From assembly GCF_900102625.1 (NCBI RefSeq), contig NZ_FMZC01000003.1:124001-188000 (forward strand): DNA of 64,000 nucleotides, read 5' to 3'. The first letter of the stretch is position 1. The number at the start of each line of letters is the position of its first letter. The notes below the pieces were generated by a model. It saw only the letters and a list, made by a program, of their open reading frames with translations, was not told where the DNA came from and ran no database searches. Positions 52,389 through 60,262 of this stretch are shown piece after piece. Made by a program: the position numbers and the translations under genes. Source of the DNA: Paracidovorax valerianellae (lineage in GTDB: Bacteria > Pseudomonadota > Gammaproteobacteria > Burkholderiales > Burkholderiaceae_C).

Positions 52389-53213
52389 TTGCCACGTTCC
52401 CAACGGCTGAAAGCGCAAAGAGCGGCTGAAGTTCCCAAGCCAAGATCGCTATTTACAGACGGACTGATCATTGCAGGTGCTACTGCGGCGGCCTACCTTC
52501 TAACGTTCGCCTACGAATACGGTTACTGCGCGTATTTCGGAATACCAGGCTTCTTGATCGAGCCTTCAACCGGAACAATCCTCTTCGCAGCAATGTGCAT
52601 TTTAGGGGCAATTATCCTGCTCATAGAAATGAGCCACTTGCCTCGTGAATTGTTGGTAGCGATACCCTGGCCACGGCTACGGATACGGTTAATATTAATA
52701 GCACTCATGTGGATTACCCCCATGCTAACAGGTGCACCATTCCGCTGGCTTATGATGCTAAGCCTAATCACCTGGACGCTGATCCTCCTTTCGGACTACA
52801 TCTTTGCGCTAATTTTTACAGATGGTTCGTTTATCCAACGTATGTCGCGGGGGGAGGCAGAAACCGCAACCTCTAAATCTGCATGGGACGGCGTCAAGAG
52901 AGCATTCGGCGCAACGGCGGTTGGTTTAGTGCTGATCATCTATATGGCATTGCTTAGGGCCTGGATAATCGGCACTACCCACGCACGCTTCCAAGACAGC
53001 TTCATCGTTCTCAAATCGGCACCGGATATTGCTGTCATAAAACGGTATGGTGATCGCTTAATTGCTATTCGTTACGAAGGCACTCCACCGAGAGCAACCG
53101 GCGAGTTCAGAGTAATCGATAAGGATCAGGCTGGAGAGTTCATAAATTTAAACAAAATCTCCATTGAGTCGGTCCGTAGGCAAATAGACAACGACTCCAA
53201 GTCCAAAAACTAG
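52389..53213 (+). CDS. Multi-pass membrane protein of unknown function
   Basis: About 274 residues. Five hydrophobic segments lie at about residues 25-50, 60-80, 98-116, 120-145 and 175-198, and a ~75-residue soluble C-terminal domain follows (VLKSAPDIAVIKRYGDRLIA onward). The start is probably TTG 52389, with AGGAGAGGG 3-10 nt upstream. GC is clearly lower than in the core region. I recognise no family. It lies between the DUF1508 gene and the convergent FRG gene. Confidence 0.7.
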   Translation: MPRSQRLKAQRAAEVPKPRSLFTDGLIIAGATAAAYLLTFAYEYGYCAYFGIPGFLIEPSTGTILFAAMCILGAIILLIEMSHLPRELLVAIPWPRLRIRLILIALMWITPMLTGAPFRWLMMLSLITWTLILLSDYIFALIFTDGSFIQRMSRGEAETATSKSAWDGVKRAFGATAVGLVLIIYMALLRAWIIGTTHARFQDSFIVLKSAPDIAVIKRYGDRLIAIRYEGTPPRATGEFRVIDKDQAGEFINLNKISIESVRRQIDNDSKSKN

Positions 53214-53262
53214 CACCAAATAATACCGTAGGATCTGAAGCGTAAGCAGCAGATCGTGAAAA

Positions 53263-54114
53263 TCAATACAGCTCAGTCCTTAACGCCTCAAACTCCCAGC
53301 GTAAAAACCGCCCAAGCCCAACGATGTCCGGAAACAGGGATTTCGCACTTACGCCCTTCTCCTCGGACAGAAATCTCAAGATGTCTCGCTTGCGGCTGGC
53401 TCGGATGATGTGACGACCAAATGACTGACATGTACGCTCATTTCCGTGACGTAAGATAGCGAGTCTCCACAGGAGTTGGGAGTGGTCAACAGTCGCATTG
53501 TCGCTTGCCGTCAATTGCCCTCGCTGCGCTACGAGGCGCGCATTGGATGTGGGCTCGACTACAGCCAATAACGGCATCCCCCATCTCGGGTGGTACTCAG
53601 TCGGGCGCCCACCAATCGAGGCGGCAATCCGCTCCCTCACCGCCGACGTTGTTAGCTCATCTGGCGTCAAGTCAAGTAGTGAGCTATCCACAAACCAAAG
53701 CTCTGCATCCTTGCTAGCGCTGGACGCACACGCGAAGTATGCGGCCACCCAGACACTCTCGGACCAATCGAGCAAGCGGCTCGGTACCTCGTAGTGCTGC
53801 ATAAGACTCAACACGTCTACATCTGATCGCGCCACAACATCATCAGCCGATGGCATATCAGCAGGCAATGTCTTTAGGTCACGATAGTGCGTCCGGAAAT
53901 TCCTGATCAGTCGCCGCTCCAACAACGCTGCAGCGTCGTGGGCGCCACCTTGGGTAGCACGGGCCAATGTTGGCTGAAGGTTTGCATATGTCTCGGCTTG
54001 CCCCCTGAAGAGCATTGGCCCTTGCTCAAAATTCAGGCGCTCTAAATGCTCGGCCCAGGTCATCAGGTCTGACGGGGATGTGATCTCTGCGCGGGTGATC
54101 TCAGTAAGGTTCAT
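53263..54114 (-). CDS. FRG-domain protein
   Basis: 283 residues. The FRG signature is LFRGQAETYANLQPTLARAT near residue 36, then LMQHYEVPSRLLDWSESVWVAAYFA near residue 104, which is the family's second conserved block. FRG proteins are widespread in accessory islands and are often found with defence genes; their biochemical activity is not established as far as I know. ATG 54114 (MNLTEITRAEI). It is convergent with the upstream membrane-protein gene and divergent from the SOS-like operon on its right. Confidence 0.85.
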   Translation of the reverse strand: MNLTEITRAEITSPSDLMTWAEHLERLNFEQGPMLFRGQAETYANLQPTLARATQGGAHDAAALLERRLIRNFRTHYRDLKTLPADMPSADDVVARSDVDVLSLMQHYEVPSRLLDWSESVWVAAYFACASSASKDAELWFVDSSLLDLTPDELTTSAVRERIAASIGGRPTEYHPRWGMPLLAVVEPTSNARLVAQRGQLTASDNATVDHSQLLWRLAILRHGNERTCQSFGRHIIRASRKRDILRFLSEEKGVSAKSLFPDIVGLGRFLRWEFEALRTELY

Positions 54115-54467
54115 GGTTGGCTCAAGCTAAGAACGGATACGTCCACCGTCTCCAGATGATGCTGCCACAAGGGGACTGTCCATCGGAGCATCGAAGACTC
54201 ACCCCACCTCCGCGATCTGATCTTCGGGATGGCAGCGTAGCCAGCCATGCACGTCTCCCCCTCGCGCTACCCCTCATCCGTCGGCAAGTCGGCTGGCCCT
54301 AGCGCAAGCATTAGGACGTGTTTGACTCAGTCCCGATGAAGTTACAAATTACACAAATAGATACAAACTGTATGGAAATACAGGCGTAGTCGAAGGCCTC
54401 TACGCCGCTTCTCCATGTGGCCTGCGCAATTCCTGCTCCAGCACACAAAACTCAGGAGAAATTTCAT
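54115..54467. other. 353-bp intergenic region with regulatory signals
   Basis: No convincing gene. The left part carries a GC-rich stretch of no clear meaning. The right part is AT-rich and contains TTGACT (54322-54327), a LexA-type box (54368-54383) and a hairpin GGCGTAG/CTACGCC from 54383 to about 54407. It is the common upstream region of the FRG gene (leftward) and the small-gene/RepA cluster (rightward). Confidence 0.55.
54368..54383. promoter_or_regulatory. LexA-type (SOS) box
   Basis: CTGTATGGAAATACAG: CTG-N10-CAG with perfect CTGTAT/ATACAG arms, matching the beta/gammaproteobacterial LexA consensus. It lies 85 bp before the first small gene of the RepA-like cluster. Confidence 0.65.
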
Positions 54468-54656
54468 ATGGCGATAAATTCAGCCTATTTCCGACTATAT
54501 CTGCCTATCTACCTGCCCAGTCCGGCGTTTCGCGACACCAAGCTGAACCTCCCTATGCGAGGTCAGCAGCAGAATTTTGTAACAGCGGAACAGTTGCACG
54601 CGTCAATGCCGTCCGTGGATTTGGAGTGCTCTGGCGCCGTCCCTCAGGTTCTCTAA
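54468..54656 (+). CDS. Small protein, unknown function
   Basis: 62 residues, beginning AINSAYFRLYLPIYLPSPAF; no membrane helix is obvious and no family is recognised. The case for it being real is the ribosome site CAGGAGAAA 7-15 nt before ATG 54468 and its position as first gene after the LexA-type box. A further start upstream at 54417 lacks a site. Confidence 0.5.
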   Translation: MAINSAYFRLYLPIYLPSPAFRDTKLNLPMRGQQQNFVTAEQLHASMPSVDLECSGAVPQVL

Positions 54657-54744
54657 CCGCTCACTGAATCCAAAACCTACCTCACATCTTGCAGGTGGCA
54701 GTCGCGTGCTAAGCGACAGCCTGCACATCATCAAGGAATCAATC

Positions 54745-55011
54745 ATGACTCAAATGGACCAATTCACCCTGAATCTGTTGACCGCCTGCATGCTTCAGCA
54801 GCAGCAAACGCTCAAAAAGATGGAGGAATCTGCGCACAGCATCACGAAACGCTTGGCCTCAATCGAAGAAATGCTGGAGTGGATTGAGCATCGCCAGCGC
54901 ATTGCCGCTCAGCCTGCGAATCAACTGAGATCACGAAACGAAAAGCAGATCACGCGCGCCTCGAACCGCCAGAAATCTGCCGCGCGCAAACGCCGTCCAG
55001 CAAACGCATGA
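54745..55011 (+). CDS. Small helical (coiled-coil) protein
   Basis: 88 residues. Residues 1-55 form a likely coiled coil (LTACMLQQQQTLKKMEESAH and SITKRLASIEEMLEWIEHRQ). The tail is strongly basic, ending SAARKRRPANA, which suggests nucleic-acid binding. ATG 54745 has AAGGAATC upstream. It lies between the 62-residue gene and the RepA-like gene in the same orientation. Role unknown; an accessory replication or regulatory factor would fit. Confidence 0.6.
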   Translation: MTQMDQFTLNLLTACMLQQQQTLKKMEESAHSITKRLASIEEMLEWIEHRQRIAAQPANQLRSRNEKQITRASNRQKSAARKRRPANA

Positions 55012-55139
55012 GCTGAGTAATAGAGGGGCCTCCGCCCCTTTCCGCTCGTATGTCGCAGACGTCGATCGGTGAAGCCATCACATGTCCGAGCCCGGCGTCC
55101 TGCACACACCCCAAGTCCCTATAAATCTAGAAACCCGAA

Positions 55140-56570
55140 ATGAATACTCAGATCAATAGTCAGCCGACGAACTCCGGAGAAGACTACTCCATGGCCGCCA
55201 TCCTCGAATACCAGCGCAATGTGCGCGAGCAGTTGGAAGCCGACAATCTGGCCGTTGGGCAGCCGGCCACTTGCAATGACAGAAGCCACATTGCGAAGCT
55301 GGCCGTCGCCAAAGCTTTGGGTCTCAATGCCGAGCAGATCACAACGAAAAATGAACAGACAAAAGCTTATTGCACGACGCCCAAACTGGATGCTGAACCG
55401 CAGCTCAACGCGTCAGTGGTGGCTCGTACATCTGCCTCGGCTGAAATGCCCCTGCCGCTCTTACCTCGGCCTCCTCACCAATTGCCAGAACCTACCCTGC
55501 CACTCCCGGGGGGTGTAACGCGGGGACTGCCGACCCATACCTCGCAGGACTTCCGTCACATGCCCCGGCATGTCTGGCTGGTGCGCGATGTTTTCCATGG
55601 CGGTGAGGTCGTCATCCTGTGGGGTGAATCCCAGGCGGGCAAGACTGCGCTGCTGCTCGACATGGTCGCAGCCATCGCCAATGGCTCAGACTGGGCAGGG
55701 CATCCTGTGACGCGTACCAATGTGCTCTATGTAGCACTGGAGGGGCAAATCGGAGTCCGTACGCGTGTGCAGGCGCTTGAACACGATCAAGGTATTGGCC
55801 ACCTGGAGGGCGTTCACTATGTCTTCAATTCCTGCAATGTCACTAGCGAAAATGACGTCAACGAGTTGGCACTGACAGCACGAAAGCACGATGCCAAATT
55901 TATCGTGATCGACACGCTGTCAGCGTCCATCGCCGGGATGGCGGAAGAGAACAGCAACTCAGCCATGTCCGGGATGATCGCCAACGTACAGCGCCTGACT
56001 CAGATGACCGGGGCGGCGGTGTTGCTCGTGCACCACTGCGGTAATGATCCCAAACGAGGCGCCCGTGGCGCGTATGCGCTGCACGCGAACCCAGATGTGT
56101 CCATTGAAGTGGGACGTTCGGGCGAACATCGTTATTGGCGCCTGGACAAGGGCCGCGACGGCGAGCCAGCGTCAGGATGGTTCAAGATCGAGGGTGTCAG
56201 CTTCCAACCGGACCATGAGCCAGAGCCCCTGAAATCCATCGTGGTGCGACACGTCGAGGATGCAGAGGCTCCGGTTGCCATGCCATCGCCCAAAACCAAG
56301 GGACAGGAGCGGGCCGATGAGGCGCTCAAGGCCATCACATTGCACCTGCGCGCAGTAGGCATCGGTGCCAATGGAGAGCAGTCTCCGGGGGAGGCAACCG
56401 ATGAAGCCATCCGCAAGATCGTCGCGGAAGTATTCAAGGACAAATGCGACAGCGGAGAAGAGGGCTATGGAAGCAACCACCGCGCAAAGAATGTGCGCGA
56501 CGCGATCCAGGCCCTGCTCGATTCCGGACAACTGATCCGCGAGGGGGATAAGTTGCGTCTGCCAGACTAG
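55140..56570 (+). CDS. RepA-like AAA/RecA-fold ATPase (plasmid-type helicase)
   Basis: 476 residues. A poorly conserved N-terminal ~125 residues is followed by a RecA-fold domain: Walker A GESQAGKTALLLDM near residue 160, Walker B FIVIDTLSAS near residue 255, and VLLVHHCGNDPKRGARGAYA near residue 298. This matches the AAA_25/RepA group of hexameric helicases found on plasmids and integrative elements. The C-terminal ~90 residues resemble a winged helix (AIQALLDSGQLIREGDKLRL). The start ATG 55140 comes 128 bp after the coiled-coil gene. Confidence 0.85.
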   Translation: MNTQINSQPTNSGEDYSMAAILEYQRNVREQLEADNLAVGQPATCNDRSHIAKLAVAKALGLNAEQITTKNEQTKAYCTTPKLDAEPQLNASVVARTSASAEMPLPLLPRPPHQLPEPTLPLPGGVTRGLPTHTSQDFRHMPRHVWLVRDVFHGGEVVILWGESQAGKTALLLDMVAAIANGSDWAGHPVTRTNVLYVALEGQIGVRTRVQALEHDQGIGHLEGVHYVFNSCNVTSENDVNELALTARKHDAKFIVIDTLSASIAGMAEENSNSAMSGMIANVQRLTQMTGAAVLLVHHCGNDPKRGARGAYALHANPDVSIEVGRSGEHRYWRLDKGRDGEPASGWFKIEGVSFQPDHEPEPLKSIVVRHVEDAEAPVAMPSPKTKGQERADEALKAITLHLRAVGIGANGEQSPGEATDEAIRKIVAEVFKDKCDSGEEGYGSNHRAKNVRDAIQALLDSGQLIREGDKLRLPD

Positions 56571-56586
56571 CCCCTGGTCTCCCACT

Positions 56587-56628
56587 CCCCTCGCCCCCTC
56601 CCCTAAAGGGGGAGAGGGGGCGGGGGAG
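56587..56628. repeat. Long C/G-rich imperfect hairpin after the RepA-like gene
   Basis: CCCCTCGCCCCCTCCCC, TAAA loop, GGGGGAGAGGGGGCGGGGGAG: about 17 pairs with small bulges. It resembles a class of C/G-rich intergenic palindromes seen in many proteobacteria. It begins 17 bp past the gene and probably terminates it. Confidence 0.6.
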
Positions 56629-56859
56629 CGGGGAACTGGCTTGAAGGGCTGAATGCGGGGAGCTTTCAAGCTGGGTTCCGCACTCCGGAAAGTCATCCAC
56701 TGCAAAGTGGGCAGTTGCGCCCCATCCTGAGCGTCGACAAAGACCGCCTTGATATCTTCCGGCTCCAGAGAGAACCAGGGAGCGATTAGGGGATACCTGG
56801 GTCAGGGGTTGCATTCAATGCGGTGTCCACCAAACGCCTTTTGACCTAGACGCGTGAAG

Positions 56860-58065
56860 TTACTGCCGACGAGCAATGCCATGTAGCAAAGTTGCCAAAG
56901 CGTTTTCTTCGTCTTTCTCGTAATCGCTTTCGTCGTAGTCCTGCCTCAATGCTGGTACAGCGCCGAGTTGGTAGGTTAACGATCGCACATCTTGGATCTC
57001 TTCGCTCGCTGTGACCATCGTGCAAACACTAGGATCAAAGCAGACAAGGTTGTAACCTGACGCCACGCTGCTGCTGAACATCAAGCCGTCATATCCTTCT
57101 GCGCGCACCGCATCGGCAATAAGTTGAGTGGTTGAGTACAGAAACCGGTGCTCGGGTTGAACTGGAACGTTCAAGACGTCGGCGACCGAAACGATGGTAC
57201 GCAAATCCTCTAGTCGCTCGTCATGTAAAAAATTACGGATGTCCTGATCCGCAAAATTCGCTACAACGATGTCCCGTTCAAGGCGAAAGGCCGCCGTCGA
57301 GATGAGGTGACCGGGATGTGGACGCAGCTCGGCGACAGCGGTGTCTCTATCGGAAGCAAGGTAAAGGATGGCAGCACGGCTGCGATTGAATCTTCCCTCC
57401 GTCGCAAGAAGCATAGGCGGAGGACCAATATCCTCGCCGCTGAAAGGTAGGTAGGAAAAAGGACTTGCGGTCGGGTGTAGATCGATACTGCGCAGCCGGA
57501 AGTGGACACCGATACGGCCTCGGAAGTGCTGCTGCCCAGCCGTCAGTGTAAGTGTGATGTCGCCCTTCATCGACTGAATGAGTTTCCTTGCCGCGGGCTC
57601 AACTTCGTGCGAGTTTCGATTAAGCGAATCCTTCACCAGTGCTTCTACACGCAAGTCACGCCGAGCGCGAATACCATCCAGAATTCCACCGTCCCAATAT
57701 CCGCCGCCAAGCGTGATGTCCTCGTCAGACGCCGGATACCATCCTCCCCGCTCCTCTATAGGCAAGAAGGCTTCCTCGAAAGCATCTGCGTCTACATCGG
57801 CGGGGAGATCAAAAATCGCTTTGCTCGATTTGACTATCTTCTGAAGTGAGTCACCTCCCAAATGGGTGTTGTAGTGCCACTCAGAGAAGTGAAGCCGGAT
57901 CAGGGCACGTACGATGCGCGCGAGACGCTTATCGTCCACAGCAAGCGCGAGCCCTCCTTCTCGCCTACAGATAGGACACTTGGGAACCAGAACGCCGCGC
58001 GAAACGATTTCCTCCCGGAGGTGCTTATTTGCAACACAGTACTGGCAGAAAGATGATCCTTGCAT
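56860..58065 (-). CDS. RES-domain protein with HEPN-associated N-terminal region (NADase-like)
   Basis: 401 residues. The N-terminus has two Cys pairs (FCQYC, KCPICRR) like the HEPN/RES-associated N-terminal domain; RLHFSEWH could be an R-x6-H. Residues ~180-370 form the RES domain: FRGRIG (Arg), GRFNRSRAAILYLASDRDTAVAELR (Glu) and GLMFSSSVASGYNLVCFDPS (Ser), the three residues that name the family. RES toxins degrade NAD+. This larger form stands alone with no Xre-RES antitoxin next to it, and may be a defence effector. The start ATG 58065 is in AT-rich DNA. Confidence 0.85.
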   Translation of the reverse strand: MQGSSFCQYCVANKHLREEIVSRGVLVPKCPICRREGGLALAVDDKRLARIVRALIRLHFSEWHYNTHLGGDSLQKIVKSSKAIFDLPADVDADAFEEAFLPIEERGGWYPASDEDITLGGGYWDGGILDGIRARRDLRVEALVKDSLNRNSHEVEPAARKLIQSMKGDITLTLTAGQQHFRGRIGVHFRLRSIDLHPTASPFSYLPFSGEDIGPPPMLLATEGRFNRSRAAILYLASDRDTAVAELRPHPGHLISTAAFRLERDIVVANFADQDIRNFLHDERLEDLRTIVSVADVLNVPVQPEHRFLYSTTQLIADAVRAEGYDGLMFSSSVASGYNLVCFDPSVCTMVTASEEIQDVRSLTYQLGAVPALRQDYDESDYEKDEENALATLLHGIARRQ

Positions 58066-58346
58066 AAAGAGATGCTAACCCGACGGGCGTGGCTGGCTAC
58101 GTCCTAAACTCATCAAAAATGAGCATCCTTGCCTCTCCGCCTCTCTATCTTCCTTACAAATGTATCGCCCTCCCCAAGTACCCGATTTCCACTACAGAAC
58201 GAGCAACGAGCAGGACAGCGGCTGCTGGCAGACTGCCATCCTGCCCCTACGGACCGGGCGGGGTGATCGCACTGCAAACAAGCCCCAGATGGATGGCGTA
58301 AAACTCAGGTCGCCAATCGGCAATGAAGGTCTCATAAAATCCGGGC

Positions 58347-58562
58347 ATGGCAACAATGACCACCTGCACGCTCAATGGCCACTCCATTGGCATTGATGAT
58401 GCAATTGACATTAAGGGCACTCGCGTAGTTATCGCGCCCGATTTTCGGTGCACAGAGTGCAACAAACCTGTTCGGCCTCATAGGTCTGGCGGCCACGCAG
58501 CAGCGCACTTCGAACACCTTGAACGCAACCCTGACTGCTCCCAAAGTCACGTCGCTCGTTAA
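58347..58562 (+). CDS. Small CxxC zinc-ribbon-like protein
   Basis: 71 residues. DFRCTECNKPVRPHRSGGHA then AHFEHLERNPDCSQSH gives three Cys and several His that could bind zinc. I recall similar short proteins with the CxxCxxPVRxH...AAHFEH...NPxC pattern in many bacteria, with no known function. ATG 58347 has only a weak ribosome site. It is flanked by gene-poor DNA on both sides. Confidence 0.65.
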   Translation: MATMTTCTLNGHSIGIDDAIDIKGTRVVIAPDFRCTECNKPVRPHRSGGHAAAHFEHLERNPDCSQSHVAR

Positions 58563-58569
58563 TCTACAA

Positions 58570-58634
58570 ATCTCGGGTGTTTTGTCATTGCTAAAAGCGG
58601 CTTCTGAGCGCTAGTTGACCCACCTACCCGAGAT
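58570..58634. repeat. Spaced inverted repeat in a gene-poor stretch
   Basis: ATCTCGGGT at 58570-58578 and ACCCGAGAT at 58626-58634, perfect 9-bp arms 47 bp apart, just past the zinc-ribbon gene. The rest of 58563-58808 shows nothing I can assign. Confidence 0.4.
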
Positions 58635-58808
58635 GCAAGGCGTTGTGCCGTCCCACAATGCAACAGCATCCGAACTGACCGGGGCGCATGCAACGCGGGC
58701 AGTGAAAACGGATTCCATTGGCCCGGCAGATGACTCATGCAGCCATCTGCGGCCCAGGGCTGGCTAGTCAACCAGCAAACGAGTCGCACCAGGGCACCGG
58801 GAGCGCCA

Positions 58809-59042
58809 CTATCGCCGACCAAGAGCCCCATCAATCAAATCTGGAAGCGGCACCTCCAGCGCCTCGGCCACGCGCAGCAGCACAGTCAATGTAGGCTGAT
58901 TACGCGCCAGCTCCAGCTTGGCGATATACGTTCGATTAATACCCGCGCGATGGGCCAGTTCCTCTTGCGACAAGCGCAGTGCAGCACGCCGGGAGCGAAG
59001 CTCGTCGGCGAACGCTGCGATCAATGCCTCGTCCCTGGTCAT
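58809..59042 (-). CDS. XRE-family HTH transcriptional regulator
   Basis: 77 residues, almost entirely the helix-turn-helix domain: LRLSQEELAHRAGINRTYIAKLELARNQPT. It is the size of phage or island repressors and toxin-antitoxin regulators. ATG 59042 begins MTRDEALIAAF. It is divergent from the DUF1643 gene, so it probably controls the ~95-bp region between them. Which operator it binds is not known. Confidence 0.88.
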   Translation of the reverse strand: MTRDEALIAAFADELRSRRAALRLSQEELAHRAGINRTYIAKLELARNQPTLTVLLRVAEALEVPLPDLIDGALGRR

Positions 59043-59137
59043 GGGCAGGAACTGTCTGTTGCCTGACGACTCTATGCACCCGCATATGTGGTACAAAATT
59101 GGCTACCGTCTGGGCCGGAGCGGCCTGGGCAGACGCC

Positions 59138-59659
59138 ATGAATGCCCACCTTAAAGTCCCCATGTACGACATTTACCATCCCGACCACGACGACCAGTGG
59201 CGCTATACGCTGGGCCGCTCTGGAGCCAATCCGCTGCTGGTCATCGGCCTCAATCCCAGCACTGCCACCCAAGAGAAGCTCGACCCCACTGTGACCCGTG
59301 TGGAGAAGGTGGCGCAGCAATGCGGATTCGATGGGTTTGTCATGCTGAACCTCTATCCGGTACGCGCCACCAGTCCGCAGGACTTGCCACCCAAAGCTGA
59401 CGCCGTGGCCTATGAGCGCAATCTAGAGACCATCGAGAAGATCGTCGCTCAGTACGCCAAACCCACCCTCTGGGCTGCCTGGGGCGAAACGGTGGTGGAT
59501 CGGCCGTATTTCCTCCGCGCGCGGGACGCACTGCATGGGAGGCTAGCGCAGTACCAACCTCAATGGCGCCGATTCGGTGAACTGACCGCCAGCGGCCATC
59601 CCCGCCACCCCAGCCGCCTCAACTACGCCTGGACGCTGGAGCCCTACGAATTGGGCTGA
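59138..59659 (+). CDS. DUF1643-domain protein
   Basis: About 173 residues. YDIYHPDHDDQWRYTLGR, PLLVIGLNPSTATQEKLDPT and GFVMLNLYPVRATSP are the family's three conserved blocks. DUF1643 proteins are common in phages and mobile elements; no activity is established. ATG 59138 is used; ATG 59162 would begin exactly at the conserved MYDIYHPD and is equally plausible. It lies between the XRE regulator and the integrase module. Confidence 0.87.
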   Translation: MNAHLKVPMYDIYHPDHDDQWRYTLGRSGANPLLVIGLNPSTATQEKLDPTVTRVEKVAQQCGFDGFVMLNLYPVRATSPQDLPPKADAVAYERNLETIEKIVAQYAKPTLWAAWGETVVDRPYFLRARDALHGRLAQYQPQWRRFGELTASGHPRHPSRLNYAWTLEPYELG

Positions 59660-59824
59660 GCTAGGGGGTAGGTTCGCCACCCCACCGCCCTCCCCTCCAT
59701 GCGCCCCATCGCAGGGGTTGCGTCTGATCTTGAGCGGCAAGAAAACTCGTCCTCTGGCTTGCCCGTCAAGACAACCTGGAAGTTCCCCAGGCCACCTCAT
59801 CCCCTCTGGAAAAAGCTATTGAAA

Positions 59825-59848
59825 ATCAATGACATAGGAGTCATTGAT
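59825..59848 (+). promoter_or_regulatory. Inverted repeat enclosing a ribosome-binding site
   Basis: ATCAATGAC, ATAGGA, GTCATTGAT: perfect 9-bp arms ending at the base before ATG 59849. The AGGAG at 59836-59840 lies in the loop and first arm base. It could be an operator or a hairpin that hides the ribosome site. Confidence 0.6.
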
Positions 59849-60262
59849 ATGAAATCGATAGCAACAGAGCCAGCAAAATGGGGGAACGCGAGACATCGCC
59901 TTGATCCATGCGGGTTTCCAGAGGTCGCACAGGATTTTCAGCACGAACCGGCGCAACGCTCGACGATCTGCTGCATGCAGACATCGCTTCCCCATCAAGC
60001 CCATCCTCCAGCGCAAGCGGCCCCACTGCCGCTGCAGTTCATTTACCTTCACCAAACCGATGCCGGGATGATCTCCCGCTACCGGATGTGGATTGAATGG
60101 CTGTCCGAAGGGCGCACTCGTCCCGTGTCCGGCGAGTTGATCGCAACCAGCGAATCCAGCGCTCAAGAAGCACTCACATGTACCTCAGTACAGGGTTGGC
60201 AATTCTTGATCTATGAGCCACCTGGGCATCCCCGCTCTGCCTCTGCGGAGATGCAGCCATGA
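59849..60262 (+). CDS. Integrase-coupled protein of unknown function
   Basis: 137 residues. Its stop overlaps the integrase ATG (ATGA), a strong sign that it is translated and coupled. The middle and C-terminal part (LQFIYLHQTDAGMISRYRMW, ELIATSESSAQEAL) reads as a folded domain; the first 45 residues look less so. ATG 59849 has AGGAG 8 nt upstream. Its first codons, ATGAAATCGATAGCA, match the right half of the dispersed repeat. Function not recognised; an excisionase or regulator role is a guess from position only. Confidence 0.55.
   Translation: MKSIATEPAKWGNARHRLDPCGFPEVAQDFQHEPAQRSTICCMQTSLPHQAHPPAQAAPLPLQFIYLHQTDAGMISRYRMWIEWLSEGRTRPVSGELIATSESSAQEALTCTSVQGWQFLIYEPPGHPRSASAEMQP

Noticed and set aside
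56172-56814. Minus-strand frames opposite the end of the RepA-like gene as genes
   Set aside because: They lie mostly antisense to a conserved ATPase and run through the C/G-rich palindrome; only the part right of 56,640 was kept as a possible relic.
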